Positions 1-11,689 are shown, counted from the first letter of the stretch. The stretch: DNA of 64,000 nucleotides from Diadema setosum (GCF_964275005.1 NC_092704.1:34798416-34862415), one strand, 5' to 3'. Translations and numbers: made by a program. The notes: a model not told the origin generated them from the letters alone.

Positions 1-1782
1 TCATTGGTATTTAAACCAGTGAATCCCCAATGTCAAGTAAATGAAAGAGTCATCAGTTTGAAACTGCAGGTATGATCAAGTCTGCCAGGAACACACCAAG
101 GAGGAAGGCATTGATTGTGATAGAAGTTTGCAGTTTGTGGGTCAGCCTTTGGTTGAGGACATCTCGAATGTAACATGGTATGCTTTCCTTCAGACTTACA
201 AGCCTTTTGAGTTGCAATGACATACACCACACTGCCGTACCACTGCAGATTATTTTAAATAAAGTATGCCAGTGAAGAACATTGTGTGTGTTCCCTAGCT
301 ATGGTTGGTGTTGTACATGCACTGTATGGTGTGTACAGAGACAATTTTACCCCCATGTTTAGGCCTACACTAGACATTTTGTGCTGTGAACAATATCTAA
401 TATTGTCAAGTCCCTGATCGTGAGAATAATTGACACATGTAAGTGCCTCGGTTATAAAAACCGACTACTTTTTTTTTTTCAGTTCGACCTTGTTCAGACT
501 TCTTGCATCAGACTTTATGAATATTTCTAACTATCTGTGTCTAAGCATTTTTTGTGTAACTTTCTACTCTCCATTATGTATACATTCCCTAATTCCTGAT
601 ACTGTGGATATCCTATGTTAAACTTTTTAGACTTGTCCCCTTTTTTACACATGCTATACTGTATATCTATATATATTAAAAATCTTGCCTGTTTGCATCA
701 TAGTAAGATTCATCAGATGTATGGAGGTGTGCAAATGCAGTTGAACACCGAAACCATCAATGTTGACATGCCCTCTACAAATTACATGTTCTGTCAAACA
801 ATGTTTGCAGAAACTTTCATGAAAACTTGGTCGACTTGGATGCTAGTAATTTCACATCCTTTGACAATTAGATTCAAAGTTTCCCCAAAAGAAAGGCAAA
901 AAAAATACATGCGGCTACAGACATTAAAAGAAAAAAATACAGAGAGAGAAAAAAATGAATATGTTGTATTTTGTACATGTGTCAGGGCCCTGTCTCAGTA
1001 GACTTGGTAATCAATGTTGAAATGAAGGAGTAGACATTTTGTGACCATACCTCATACCAAGGACATTACACTGTTCAGCTGTCAGTAAGGCTGTTTGACT
1101 ACATGTATGTGTTCTGAAACTACCAGAAGTCATTTTGTGTAAATATGCCCCAAATAGACATGAGGAATAATGTGTGTATGCCATGTATTTGGCGCGTCTA
1201 ATTTTTTGCAAATCGGGACTTCCTGACAGTTGGTTAAATTCACGAGTGTGGAGTACATTAATGAGCGGATAAATGTATACATGCACACAACATTTTTATT
1301 GAGATAAATATTTTTGCATATTGTTAGATTTGCAAATAGCATCCTACTCATTGAATTTGCGAAAATAAAAGCCTTGTGATATATATGGCATATACAGGAG
1401 TGGATCACATTACAGTGATAATGAAATCTGGACCAATGTGAGAAACTACAATGGTGTACCAATGTCTAATACAGAGCCATGTTTTGTATGTCATTTTCTC
1501 AGCTTTCCTTGCACACTTTCAAAATTCAGTATGTCCCTAGTTATATGGAAATATATGAAAAAAAAAAAGAATTCCACATGAATGCAAAGAATCTAGCACA
1601 CAGTGCCTATAGGATATCCCTGATCATGTTCCACTTTTACAGTGTAGTTCAGTGTATTTTGAACTATTGAACTGGTATTTTTGAGCAATTGTGCTATCTT
1701 GCATGAAATCTGAATAGGAAGAATAACTATTCAGGCTAAAATTTGGAATTAATCTTTCATTTTATCTTAGAATTGATCATTG

Positions 1783-1822
1783 CCCCCCCTCCCCCCACCC
1801 ACCCCCACCCCCACCCCCACAC
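1783..1822. repeat. C-rich simple sequence
   Basis: Low-complexity tract of C runs and CCCCCA units ending in a short CA run. No function is apparent. Confidence 0.85.
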
Positions 1823-2017
1823 ACTTCACACATACAATTTTACTGAATCCTTTTAAATTTTGTAGTGTAGATACATTTTCAGAGATTTGTGAGAAACTCT
1901 TGTACAAACAAGTGTCATGCATCTGGTTTCTAAACTTGTCATTTTCTACATGAGCCTCCCACTTGTTTCAACATTTCTAGCACAGCTGTTGTATCTAGAC
2001 TTGAAGAGCTTTGGTAC

Positions 2018-2051
2018 TACCAGGGAGGTGAGAGAGTGTACCTCCCTGGTA
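2018..2051. repeat. Short perfect hairpin
   Basis: TACCAGGGAGGT (2018-2029) is followed after 10 nt by its exact reverse complement ACCTCCCTGGTA (2040-2051). The 12-bp stem carries no T-run typical of a terminator and is not inside a recognised MITE. Confidence 0.8.
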
Positions 2052-3653
2052 CTACCGAAGCATATGATGAGTGTTCAAGTGCTCTATATTTCAACATACC
2101 TATTTTTTCATCATGCAGTGACAAGCATTGCAAAATTTTGTTTACACTGTATATAAAGCTTTTTGAGAGAAAAATAATATGTTATTATGTACATAGTTTT
2201 AGACTGATACTGTACCCATCTCAATGTAAAGGAAGTGGACTGCGCATTTCTATTCCTTTTAGCAATTGTCAATTGCAAATGTTGTATATGTATATGTATA
2301 TGCAGAGAAGTGGTGACTTAATTTATATATTTGTAATTGTCCTTCATGAATAGTCCTCAGAATGTGTCAGATATTTTAATGAAACAAAGAAATGCATAGT
2401 GGACTTGATTTTTTTTTTCTAACATTTTTTTAGAGATATGTACATATTGTTGCAATCATTGTGATTGAAATGTATGTCGTTTATGAGATTTCTTAACTTC
2501 TACATGTCATTTCTGTTCATAGAACAGAAATCTCTTGTAGTCCAGGAGTCAGTTCAGTTGTTGTTTTTCAGTGTTGACTGGGTTTTTGTACAGTGTATGC
2601 TATCAGAATGTTACCATACAGAGCCTCAAGAATGACATATTTTTATGCCATTGTCTGGGGCGGTGAAAAGTGATACAGATTGATTACTGAATATCTGTTT
2701 CCCTCTGTTCTCCAGCAACTGTATTGTGGAAGGAACAAGACAGGTGTGATTGGGTGTATACCATGCATTTCTAGAATGTTGTACATTCATATATTTCCGT
2801 GGTGACATATGGTCAACATACATTTGTTTTGTTTTTCTCACACCTCGTCTTATGAAGACTTGACAGAAGTATATGCCCTGTAGTCAAGCACCACAGAATG
2901 ACCTCTGCAACTCTGGGCAAGGGGTTGTTTTGTATGTGATTGGAAAGAAGTTATGAATATTATTTGCCATTGTGTGACTGAAAGGGGTTTCATAAAAAGA
3001 TTGGATATGGTATCTGACTGGGCACCACAGATTTTCAGTGTGATATGCACAGAAATAGCCTTGACCAATTCACATGAGAATAATGTAAGAGTTGAAATAC
3101 AGTTATACCTGATCTAATACTCTGTATGATTTGATGTAAAAGGGGTACTAAGTGTAGCCGTGGTGATTGAAGAATTAAGATAAATATTTGATTCTTCAAA
3201 GAATCTGGACAAGCATATCAGGGTTGTATGGTTATGGCCAGTGTGTATGAATGCCTCCTTGTGAGGACCATGGCAGGAACACACACACAGTCTATGGGTG
3301 TCCTCAGTCTGTATGAAGCAAATCAAATGTCATGTAGAAAAGGTTTGGGGAGGGGTGATACTGATATTGCTGCATCAAGCAGATGTAAAGAAATTGGGTC
3401 CATGGCTGCCTAGAATATTCCTATGCTGTAGGGTCCTCGGTAAGATGGTATAGAAATTCACACAAAGTGGAAAGGTTCACATTGGAAGGCCTTCACAAGA
3501 TTTGTTGAGCGTTTGTGTGTGTGTGTGTGCATGTGTGTGTGCTTGCTTGTATGAAACAAGACGTATACAAATGTGTTGAAACTAAGGAATTTCATTACTA
3601 TATGTTTTGTCATATGCCTTAAGTTGTTGTAGGAATTTGTAAACCCACTTTAA

Positions 3654-4420
3654 CCCTATTCTAACTGGGGGGGGGTCAAATTGACCCCCCCCTCGACGTT
3701 TCGCGCCATGATTCCGCAACGCGCAAAGATTTTGCCGCGTCGTTTCGTGACTTTTTTCATTCGAGTCTCCCGCATATTTTGAGACCAAATTTGCGACGTC
3801 CGGGTACACCGTTCTGAAGTTATGCAATGTTTTGCATATGCATGTCAACCCGAAAAACGCTCGAATTCATGATTTCGTGTGCAAATCCAATGCAAACTGT
3901 GTTTTTTTGTTTAATTGATATAAATTAGATTATTTCAACTTTTAACCATTGAAATAAATCAATTCTAATGTAGATAAGCTTGAAAAAGTGCCTCCAACAA
4001 ATTTTGGCAAAAAAACAATAGAAAACAAAAGATCGAAAAAACAATAAAATACATAAGAAATTAACAAAACAATAAAAAACAAAAGAAAATGATTTTGATT
4101 GCGCTATTTTTTTACTAGAAAATTGTTTGATGTGTCTTGAGGAACTCTGACACAAAAATTCAATAATCCTTCAGTCTTTTTGATGGAGTTATAGGTGAAA
4201 ATATGATTTCATGCGTTCATTTGCATAATTAATTTATCAAAAAATATGAAATCAAAATTTTTCTATTGTATGACCATGTAATCTTGTAGTTGACATCCGG
4301 CTCTATGTTCAGGCAAAATTTTGCGGCGATCGCGCGATCGGCGGCCGAGATCTGAAGGGGGGGTCAAATTGACCCCCCCCCAGTAAAAACTTGGTCTCAA
4401 ATAGCCCAGTTAGAATAGGG
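3654..4420. mobile_element. piggyBac-like MITE, 767 bp, TTAA target duplications
   Basis: The element begins CCCTATTCTAACTGGG and ends with the exact reverse complement CCCAGTTAGAATAGGG. TTAA lies directly outside both ends (3650-3653 and 4421-4424). TTAA duplication with CCC-starting ends is the hallmark of the piggyBac superfamily. A second inverted feature sits just inside each end: GGGTCAAATTGACCC within longer G and C runs, near 3666-3692 and 4356-4381. The interior has CpG-rich flanks around an AT-rich core and no transposase frame, so it is non-autonomous. Short open frames inside it (for example 3582-3848 minus) have no recognisable product. Confidence 0.85.
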
Positions 4421-4507
4421 TTAACAAGCCCTGGAAGAGAATGAGAGTGAGAGAGAGAGAAAAAGAAGAAAAGGAGAGAAAGAGCTTAGAAATGAAAACA
4501 GCCATCT

Positions 4508-4818
4508 CTCATTGTGAGTGTCCCTTTAAGGGCTAAAGCTCATTGTGAGCATCCCTTTAAGGGCCACAGCTCATTGTGAGTGTCCCTTTAAAGGCTACAG
4601 CTCATTGTGAGCATCCCTTTAAAGGGCTACAGCTCACTGTGAGTGTCCCTTTAAGGGCTACAGCTCACTGTGAGTGTCCCTTTAAGGGCTACAGCTCACT
4701 GTGAATGTCCCTTTAAGGGCTACAGCTCATTGTGAGCATCCCTTTAAGGGCTACAGCTCACTGTGAGTGTCCCTTTAAGGGCTACAGCTCACTGTGAGTG
4801 TCTCTTTAAGGGCTACAG
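4508..4818. repeat. 31-bp minisatellite, about 10 copies
   Basis: Ten head-to-tail units of 31 bp (one of 32) with consensus parts CTCATTGTGAG, TGTCCCTTTAAGGG and CTACAG. Each unit contains the palindrome CCCTTTAAGGG. Two subtypes alternate (GTGAGTGTCCC and GTGAGCATCCC), which suggests higher-order duplication. A GA-rich run lies immediately upstream (about 4440-4480). Confidence 0.9.
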
Positions 4819-7552
4819 CTCTGTGTAACCTGTCCTCCAGTGTCCAAGACAGATGTATAAATGATGCAAGCACACATTACAAGTCCAAACTTGCACCTGC
4901 ACACCATACTGAATCATATATTGTCTATAAAATCTAATTTGTCTTTCATAAGTTTAGGTTTGCCACACTATTAGTTTTTATACACACCAGTCAGATTTAT
5001 TGAAAAACCTCCTGAGTCCCGAGGTAGAATAACAACCATACATAAGTATTACTTTCTATGTATTCACAGTGTGCACAGGATAATAACAAGGGTTGGAAGA
5101 AGACAAAACTAACGATTTGGTAGGCTTTGCTTTTGTTTTTCCAGGTCCAGACTTGATGCTTAAAGTGCATCAAATACACTCACTGTATCATTAACATTTG
5201 TTCCTTCCGCCTACTATCTGATTTTGACATTTGATTTGTGATTGGTTTCTGTTTCTTTGTGCGAGTTGACCAGATGGATGATGTCAGTCTTGCTGGATTA
5301 CAGGTTTTAGGTCTAGACCAACATGTGTGTGGTACAGGTGTAGCAAAGACGGAAGCATGTTGTTATATATATGATTATGATATAGAACATTATTTGTAAA
5401 TTTAGAAATTATTTATCAATTACCTTATGAATGTATGCCATTGTAGAACCCAGCATATTATACATATGTATATCATTTGTATCATCATTTTTATGGTCGT
5501 CCACTTTCTTTTCACCTGGTTTTGTTTTGTTCTCAAGCAGACAGAGATTTTTATGTCCTAGCTTTGGTACACTGAGGAAGTTCAATGACTCTAATCCTCA
5601 CGATGTCCAGCTACAATGATTGTTGTGAGTGACTGACTGTACATGGTTGTACTCAATGGATATTGTAATAAAATGCAAAACAAATTGCTTTCTAGAAAAA
5701 AAAAATGAATAGACTCATGTATATAATTTGTGATTATATTATTATCTTCTTGTGTTGAGGTGCCAGTTTGTGAGTGTATGTGTGTGGGTATGTGTATGTT
5801 TGTAGTGGAGTGCCAGGCTGTGTTCTATGGGATAGATTTTTTTTCCCTCTTAAATATCTTGAATTGCAATTTCCCCGAGATTGTTGTACATGAAATTCTG
5901 ATGATACATTGTAAGTCCTAATCTCTAAGTCAACAAATCACCAACTCACTTACGTCAATGAGATTTGATGTTCAAAACCACAAAAATACAACACATACAT
6001 GCAAGTTGATTTCCTTGTGTACAAATTTTAAGTCAGGTGATACTACATGGTGTGAAAAAAATTAATGGACACAAAAAGAATACCCAGCAAAGTGTTTCAA
6101 TCTATGGCCAGATGCCAGTTAACTCCCTGCTAGGCTACACTTTGCATGTGAGTAAACTATGCATGTCTGCAATTACGTCGTCTGTGTGTCGACTGTGTGT
6201 GTGTGTGTGTGTGTGGTTGTGTGTGTGTGTGTTTGTGTGTGTGTGCGTGTGTGTGCGTGTGTGTGTGTGTCAAGGTCTTCAACATGAGCGTGTTCAGTTG
6301 TCCAAGTGTTAGTGACTGAGCAGAAGCCTTAAAGCTAAAATGGAGTTCTGGTAAAAATTCTGATATTAGGCAAAAAATGATGTTCTACACATGAGCCAGA
6401 CTGCTGTTTCCATTGTCTTAGCATTTGTGTCGCACATCTAAAGCTAGCTATTGGTTAAAGCGATACTAGTGCATATCCAGCTCAGGATATTAGGAAAGGG
6501 AGATACATTTTTGTAATGCAAATGTAATCAATCTTGCATGAAGGCCAAGAAATTCCTGCGTTCCTGCACTTTAACCACAAAAGTTGGGGCTGAATTTACC
6601 GTACAACCAGCCACATTTCCGGCAAGAAACTTTTGCGAATTGGAGGCAACAGCATTTTTTTGCGGTATGAAACTTTCTCAATGCACCACTGGCATTTAAT
6701 GCATTGTGTTGACAAACACTTTCATGCACGTTGAATCCTGGCTCCTCACAAAATTCACAAAAGTTTCATGCACGCAAAAACTTCTGGTTTCATAATACAG
6801 ACCTATCGTTTTATTCCAAAGCAACGTTTCTATCATAAAGCAAACCAAAAAGTTCACAGACTAAATCAACTCTTCAAATCAAAGAATTTAAAACATCAGT
6901 CAACAATTTGCATTCATCTTCTCACCACTACAAGTATGTAGATGTATGTGGTCATAAGTGACTGAAAATGATTTGAAAAAGGAAGATATCCATTTCTTCT
7001 TCTTTATGCAGTTTATTACAATTCAAGATATAAAAAGTATCATCACAGTGTCAAAGTGGGTTTGTATGTTTAATGAGAGGTAACATATTCTTAGGATTCT
7101 GGAAAATCCAAAAACACATGATTTTTATGCTTGAAAACAAGTGACATTTTTGATATGTTTTGCAAAAATACATGTACATGGAAGCCTCCTTAGAATGAGG
7201 TCATAAAACCCATGACAAAGTACTGTACCTTGTTACAACTGTTTATCAGGTCTTTGTTTATTAAAGTCATGGTATAAAATGAAGAGAGAAAAAAAAAGTA
7301 AGGACCTGCAAAATGACCATGTAGAACAGGGTTTCTTTTTTCTTTCTTTTTTTAATCAAACCTCTGCTGAGCAAGGTTGAACTGTACTCGATTACAGGTG
7401 ACAGAATTGCTGGGCAAGGTTTACTTCATGACCGTAGTCATTATGACTAGATATGAAACATTCACAAGTGTTCACTTGATGGGAATTCTAAACAAACGTG
7501 GATGAGAAAATAACTTGCCAATACCCAGAAAATGAGACAGAAATGTGTGATC
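4819..7552. other. Gene-free stretch with GT tract
   Basis: No supported gene. A (GT)n microsatellite occupies about 6193-6270. Positions about 6560-6790 are a degenerate repeat with TTTGCG/ATGAAA motifs resembling the TA-flanked element at 35347-35507. The remainder is AT-rich and unremarkable. Confidence 0.5.
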
Positions 7553-7705
7553 TCAGTGGAAGATCCAGGGGGGTGCACTGGGCGAGTGCCCCCTCTTTAT
7601 TCTTTGTTAAAACAAAAGAAATAAGAAGAAAAAAATGGAGTATACATGCGTGACCTTTAATTTTGTGAAGGCGCCTGCCCTTTACGGAATTCCTGGATCT
7701 GCTCA
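7553..7705. mobile_element. Degenerate GGATCC-ended MITE copy
   Basis: Starts with CAGTGGAAGATCCAGG and ends with GGAATTCCTGGATCTGC, enclosing a CCCCCTCTTTATT...TTGTTAAAACAAAAG core. It is the same family as the intact copy at 29803-29971 and the modules inside the 14.5-26 kb foldback element. The ends are eroded and I see no clear target duplication. Confidence 0.65.
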
Positions 7706-7986
7706 TCTAGTGCAAAGACCTGGCTGCAACAGATTTGCAACACTTCTAGCTGTCTCAAATGAAAGAAGAAGTAATGATTGTACTACAAAGACATCACATT
7801 TTGTAGCTTTTTGCAAGCATGGAAGATCTCGTAGAATCAACTATCCTCAACCACCAGTGAATCAAAATGTGGTCTTCAGGCTTTTAGAATCTCCATCAGA
7901 GCCTTCTCAAAAGGACATGTATACTAGAGCTTTCATGGTTGTGTACGAAGTGAAAGGTGTGGGTCAAAACACTGTATATTACTTGG

Positions 7987-8136
7987 GTTCCGTTTCATAA
8001 AAGTTGTTCTCTGTAACAAGTTACGTGTACGATAGTTGTTACAAGCTACTGAAATTCTTGCATCCGATCGGCCGAAAGCAAATTTGTCATAGAAATATAG
8101 CATTTGTTACTGATATTAAGTTTTATGAAACAGGAC
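7987..8136. mobile_element. Small MITE with TTTCATAAAA ends
   Basis: TTCCGTTTCATAAAA at 7988-8002 is matched by inverted TTTTATGAAACAGGA at 8121-8135. The interior is rich in short GTAACAA-type motifs on both strands. Non-coding; superfamily not determined. Confidence 0.6.
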
Positions 8137-8480
8137 TGTGATGTACTTAAAAAAGCCCATCTTTCTGAAGAATTGTATGTGAAAGCACTTCACTGGTCAA
8201 ATACAAACAGGAGGACGATCAGCTGTTGTCTAAGGGGACTAAAATGAGTGAAATTTCAATTTGTAACTAATGAAGAGTTGAGAAGCAAATATGGATGTCT
8301 AGTTTTGGGGTTTTTTTTTAAATAAATGTCTACCAATGGTACTCCTATGTCTAGTATTCTGACATCATGCATATAAAAACCACAGAAGAGAGTGGGAGAT
8401 GTCCTATTAGATTTCATGATGAAAGGTTTAAAGAAACATAAGTAGGTTTTCAAATTCATGAAATTCTTCTGTCGAGATGT

Positions 8481-8680
8481 TTTCATTGCAACTGATTGAC
8501 AGATTGCCCTACATCGACGTAATAAGCAATGAATTGATCAGTGTTTTAGTAGTAGCCATGATAAAAAATCATGGGCGTACATACTCAAGCAGGACTCGAA
8601 CCTACGACCTCCTGATCACCGAATTTATTCAGTGCTCATTACGTCAATGTAGGACAATTTGTCAATCACTTGCAATGAAA
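8481..8680. repeat. 200-bp inverted repeat with tRNA-like B box in the loop
   Basis: Arms of about 54 bp (8481-8535 and 8623-8680) begin TTTCATTGCAA and share TGATTGACA, CCTACAT and GACGTAAT, with about seven mismatches. On the minus strand the central loop reads AGGAGGTCGTAGGTTCGAG then TCCTGC (about 8590-8613), which contains the RNA polymerase III B box GGTTCGAGTCC and looks like a tRNA D-to-T fragment. I see no A box and no cloverleaf, so it is not a tRNA gene. It is either a hairpin DNA transposon that picked up a SINE fragment, or the reverse. Confidence 0.55.
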
Positions 8681-9301
8681 AGTAGGTTTGCTTCAAAGGG
8701 ACTTCGTAATAAGTCAGACAAGAAATCCACATCTATTCCAACTGTTGAAGCCCAATGTACAAGGTACCTCAGCAAACAATCTTCAAAAGTCACCCTAAGC
8801 AGTTTACAGCATCCTTGCATTGGGTGTCATAATTCATAGGGAGCAAGGAAAGAATGAATAATCAGTGCCATGCAATGGACCAGTTTTATGCAACCATCAG
8901 CATAACATGACATGGTTGACTTGCACTTTTTAGATGATAGTATTTTGTAAAAAAAAAAAATGTCGCTACGGCGACTGGTGTATGCCTCCGCCATAATACA
9001 TGGTTCTCCTAATAGGTCTATAGTACAATGTCTTGACAATGTGTGATGACAGTTTCACACAATTGGCAAAATATTAAAATGACAGGTTTGCCACAAATGT
9101 GCTGAATGTTCACTTTCCTAGAACTAGGTTCAATTGGATGAATGATTAAAACGTCAGAGTGCAGGTATTTGGGGGAACTGATGATTTTCACTTGACTTTT
9201 GACCCTTTTACAAGTGTATGCATTGAGTAATTTTCAAGGTATTGAGAAAAAGTATAATTTCAGTATCAAATGGTAAAATAGTATTATCGAAACCTGGCCT
9301 T

Positions 9302-9763
9302 TGACCTTTGACCCCACAGTTCCAAAGAGAATCACTGTTAGGTAGAACATGCATAAATATGTAAGTTTCATGACAATACCTTGAGTTATTTTTGAGATAT
9401 GGAGGAAAAAGTGCAATTTAGCACTTTCACTTGACCTTTGACCTTTTGACCTTTGACCTTTTGGCAAGAAACTTCCCACAGAATATATATTGGGTTATAC
9501 ATGCATACATCAAGTTTTAAAAAAATCCTTCAGGCATTGCATAAATATAAGGAAAGTAGTTATATTTTGAGGAGTTGACCTTGACCTTTGACCCCTGACC
9601 TCTGACCCATGACCCCCAACTTCCCTAGATAATCACTGCCCATCGGTACAAGCATATACTAAGTTCCATGAAGATACCTTGAACCATTTGCGAGATATGG
9701 AGAAAAACATGAAATTTCAATTTTTTTTTCACAAAATAACCTGTGACCTTTGACCTTTGACCC
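9302..9763. promoter_or_regulatory. Cluster of DR1-type nuclear receptor half-site pairs
   Basis: TGACCTTTGACC, the reverse of the AGGTCA-N-AGGTCA direct repeat bound by HNF4/RXR/PPAR-type receptors, occurs near 9302, 9432, 9448, 9582 and 9744-9763, the last with three half-sites in register. The match is seen directly; any binding is inference. Confidence 0.4.
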
Positions 9764-9871
9764 TGTGACCCTAAAATCCACACAAAGTATAATCCCCCAA
9801 GGATATACCCTCATACCAAGTTTAATGCAAAACCACTGCACGGTTCTTGAGATATCGACAAAAACAAAACG

Positions 9872-9941
9872 GGACGGACGGACGTACGGACGGACGGACG
9901 GACGGACGGACGGACGGACGGACGGACGGACGGACGGACGA
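9872..9941. repeat. (CGGA)n microsatellite
   Basis: About 17 tandem GGAC/CGGA tetramers with a single GTAC interruption near the start. It gives spurious open frames of repeated Thr-Asp-Gly-Arg on plus and Arg-Pro-Ser-Val on minus. Confidence 0.95.
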
Positions 9942-10018
9942 CCCGAAAAACATAATGCCTCCGGCCACTTCGTTGGAGGAGGCATAAAAATGATCTCTTG
10001 CTGGAGAAAGTTCCAATA

Positions 10019-10948
10019 TCATGATTCAGTAGCTTTTCTGTTTTCAGTAGCACTCCGTTCCTTTTGTTTTTGATCAAAGAGCTCTTTCAGGATGTCCCTC
10101 TTCTGAATGTTTGTAGCTCCAGAAGAATACACAAGGCCTGGTGTTTCGTTGCCGTAGTATGTGTAGAGCTGTTCCCCTCGGCTCCCAAGAAGCTTCCTTA
10201 GCCCCCTGTTCCGCTGCAGAAGTTTCTCATAGAACTCCAGCCCTCCCATGACGTATGCATCACTCAGGTTTGCTAGCCGCTGGTTCACTCTCAGATCCAC
10301 CCTTTCATTGAGGCCTGCCATGCAGAAGCTGCAGGCAAAGTAGAAGCATGTTCCCACAGCGAGACCAGTGACATAGATGGGAACAAGTGGTGAGAGTATC
10401 TGGACAATAAATGTTGTTGCAAATCCTGCCACAGTGGCTACCGGTGCCAAGACGATGGAGTAGAAGGGGAGATTACTGTCACTCAGTGCGATCTGCTGGC
10501 CGATAGCAAACTTACGGGCCTCCTTTCCCATTTTAAGAGAGTCCCTAAGCCACAGTCCCTCCCTACTGTCAAGGTTTGCTTTGATGGGTCCAGAGAAGCG
10601 AATGTTGGACAAGTCTGGCTCACTCACCAAAGTGGCTGGAACACCAATATGGCATCCAGATGGGAACCATGGCAATCCAACTGACTTCGCTTCCCAGCGA
10701 CTGGTGACAAAGGCATTGTATTTTGCAGGGTCTATACCCAGGTCATCGCAGACCTCCAGAAATTCCCGGTTCTGTTCTTCTGTCAGCTTGCAGTAGTTGC
10801 CTGTCCGATATGCCTCGAACACTGGACGGTATAGGTAGTTTGGAAAGAGATGAGGTGCTGTCTTGATGCTGAATACAATGCCAGCACTAGTGGCAGCAAC
10901 GATGCCAAAATTCAGAGGCTTCCGCAAAAATCTTGTCAACCTCGACAT
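10019..10948 (-). CDS. TMEM177: Transmembrane protein 177 (TMEM177)
   Basis: Complete 309-residue protein, close to the 311 residues of human TMEM177. The C-terminal third carries the family signature: GGLEFYEKLL (235-244), LRKLLG (250-255) and GEQLYTYYGNETPG (258-271). The middle has GLPWFPSGCHIGVPATL (91-107) and a KEARKFAIGQQIAL stretch (142-155). Hydrophobic segments lie at about 14-28, 162-185 and 188-212. TMEM177 is known as a mitochondrial inner-membrane protein that associates with COX20 and helps newly made COX2 mature; that role is family knowledge. The start was set at the ATG ending at 10948: the open frame continues upstream only through an intron-like, pyrimidine-rich stretch preceded by a splice acceptor, and the residues after this Met match the family N-terminus. 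The coding region is one uninterrupted exon. Confidence 0.93.
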   Translation of the reverse strand: MSRLTRFLRKPLNFGIVAATSAGIVFSIKTAPHLFPNYLYRPVFEAYRTGNYCKLTEEQNREFLEVCDDLGIDPAKYNAFVTSRWEAKSVGLPWFPSGCHIGVPATLVSEPDLSNIRFSGPIKANLDSREGLWLRDSLKMGKEARKFAIGQQIALSDSNLPFYSIVLAPVATVAGFATTFIVQILSPLVPIYVTGLAVGTCFYFACSFCMAGLNERVDLRVNQRLANLSDAYVMGGLEFYEKLLQRNRGLRKLLGSRGEQLYTYYGNETPGLVYSSGATNIQKRDILKELFDQKQKERSATENRKATES

Positions 10949-11010
10949 TTTCAATTTGGGTTTCCCACAGTCCAAGTATTCATGAAATCTGGGAGATGAA
11001 AGAAACAAAA
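10949..11010 (-). other. TMEM177: TMEM177 5'UTR and 3' splice acceptor
   Basis: On the minus strand a long pyrimidine tract runs into CATCTCCCAG, with the AG at 10989-10990, followed by about 40 nt of leader before the ATG at 10948. This is a strong acceptor and implies a non-coding first exon upstream (at higher coordinates). Which donor pairs with it is not resolved: CTG|GTGAGT near 11670 and TTTAG|GTAAGT at 13669 on the minus strand are both plausible. Confidence 0.7.
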
Positions 11011-11689
11011 AAGAAAGAATAAGAATAGGTCTGCAAACCACATCAAAGCATGAATGCAAATTGAAACATACAATCTTGTGTGCAGGCTATTGCAATGAAT
11101 GTCCACACAGCAGTTTGAAGGTGTGGGAAGACTTCATTATGTCCCCCCCCCCCCCCCCCCCTCCCGATGAACGATGAACTTTACCATTCCCTACCCTACT
11201 CATTTGCTTTTGCATAAACAGCACAAGCATGCACGTTTCATTTGGCAAGTGGTGGGTTGTAGGGTAGTCAAGAGGCAGAGTTGTAAGACAAAATTAGTGG
11301 GGGGGCAGGGGGGAGGGACATATGGAAGTCTTTCCACAAGAACTCATGAGGCATAGGGCAACCTGCACACTGTAGACTATACACAGTAAAATCTGTCTGT
11401 TTAAAGGTGTTTTTTAAGATTTTTTTTTTTTTTTACTTTGACAGATGGAAGCCTCTTATAGACACCACTGTGGGGGAATGCTTAACCACTGTCCCTATGG
11501 AGGTCCCAGGTAAGGTACACTGTACCCATAGAGCTGTATCGATTAAATGCAGCTCTATGACTGTACCTCACCCTTCTCAATTTACATCTGATCTTATTTA
11601 AACAGTCCTTGATCAGCAAAGTTAAACTCATACAGTAAAATCAACATCTGATAAATACAATGCACTCACCAGCTGTATGACATATCAAA
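11011..11689. other. Gene-free stretch with poly-C
   Basis: Presumed TMEM177 5' intron. Contains a C run at about 11143-11162, a G-rich patch near 11300 and a T run near 11420. No coding exon seen. Confidence 0.5.

Larger units (their letters stand above)
1..3649. other. Gene-free stretch
   Basis: No frame here looks like conserved protein and I found no splice-flanked exon. The DNA is AT-rich with homopolymer runs and TGTACA/ACATGT-rich stretches. A possible polyadenylation hexamer AATAAA lies near 258, so the left edge could be 3'UTR of a gene outside the window, but that is only a possibility. A GT-rich tract lies near 3515-3542. Confidence 0.5.
8955..9990. mobile_element. Dispersed repeat with TGACCTTTGACC clusters and (CGGA)n end
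   Basis: The left end carries GCTACGGCGAC and TGCCTCCGCC; the right end carries AATGCCTCCGG and GGAGGAGGCAT after a (CGGA)n tract. Between them a module recurs about four times: TGACCTTTGACC runs, then a short AATCACTG/CATACCAAG-type stretch, then CCTTGAG or CTTGAG with GAGATAT. The right end lies about 30 bp from the TMEM177 stop codon, so this repeat probably supplies much of that gene's 3' flank. No transposase frame is visible. Confidence 0.6.

Noticed and set aside
7635..8000. 121-residue plus-strand frame between two MITEs
   Set aside because: Starts inside one MITE and ends inside another. The middle looks vaguely protein-like but I recognise no family and see no splice sites.
8585..8620. 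A tRNA gene on the minus strand
   Set aside because: Only the B box and T-arm-like half are present; no A box or acceptor stem.
9659..10077. Open frames on both strands with repeated Thr-Asp-Gly-Arg or Arg-Pro-Ser-Val
   Set aside because: They are translations of the (CGGA)n microsatellite; no independent coding evidence.
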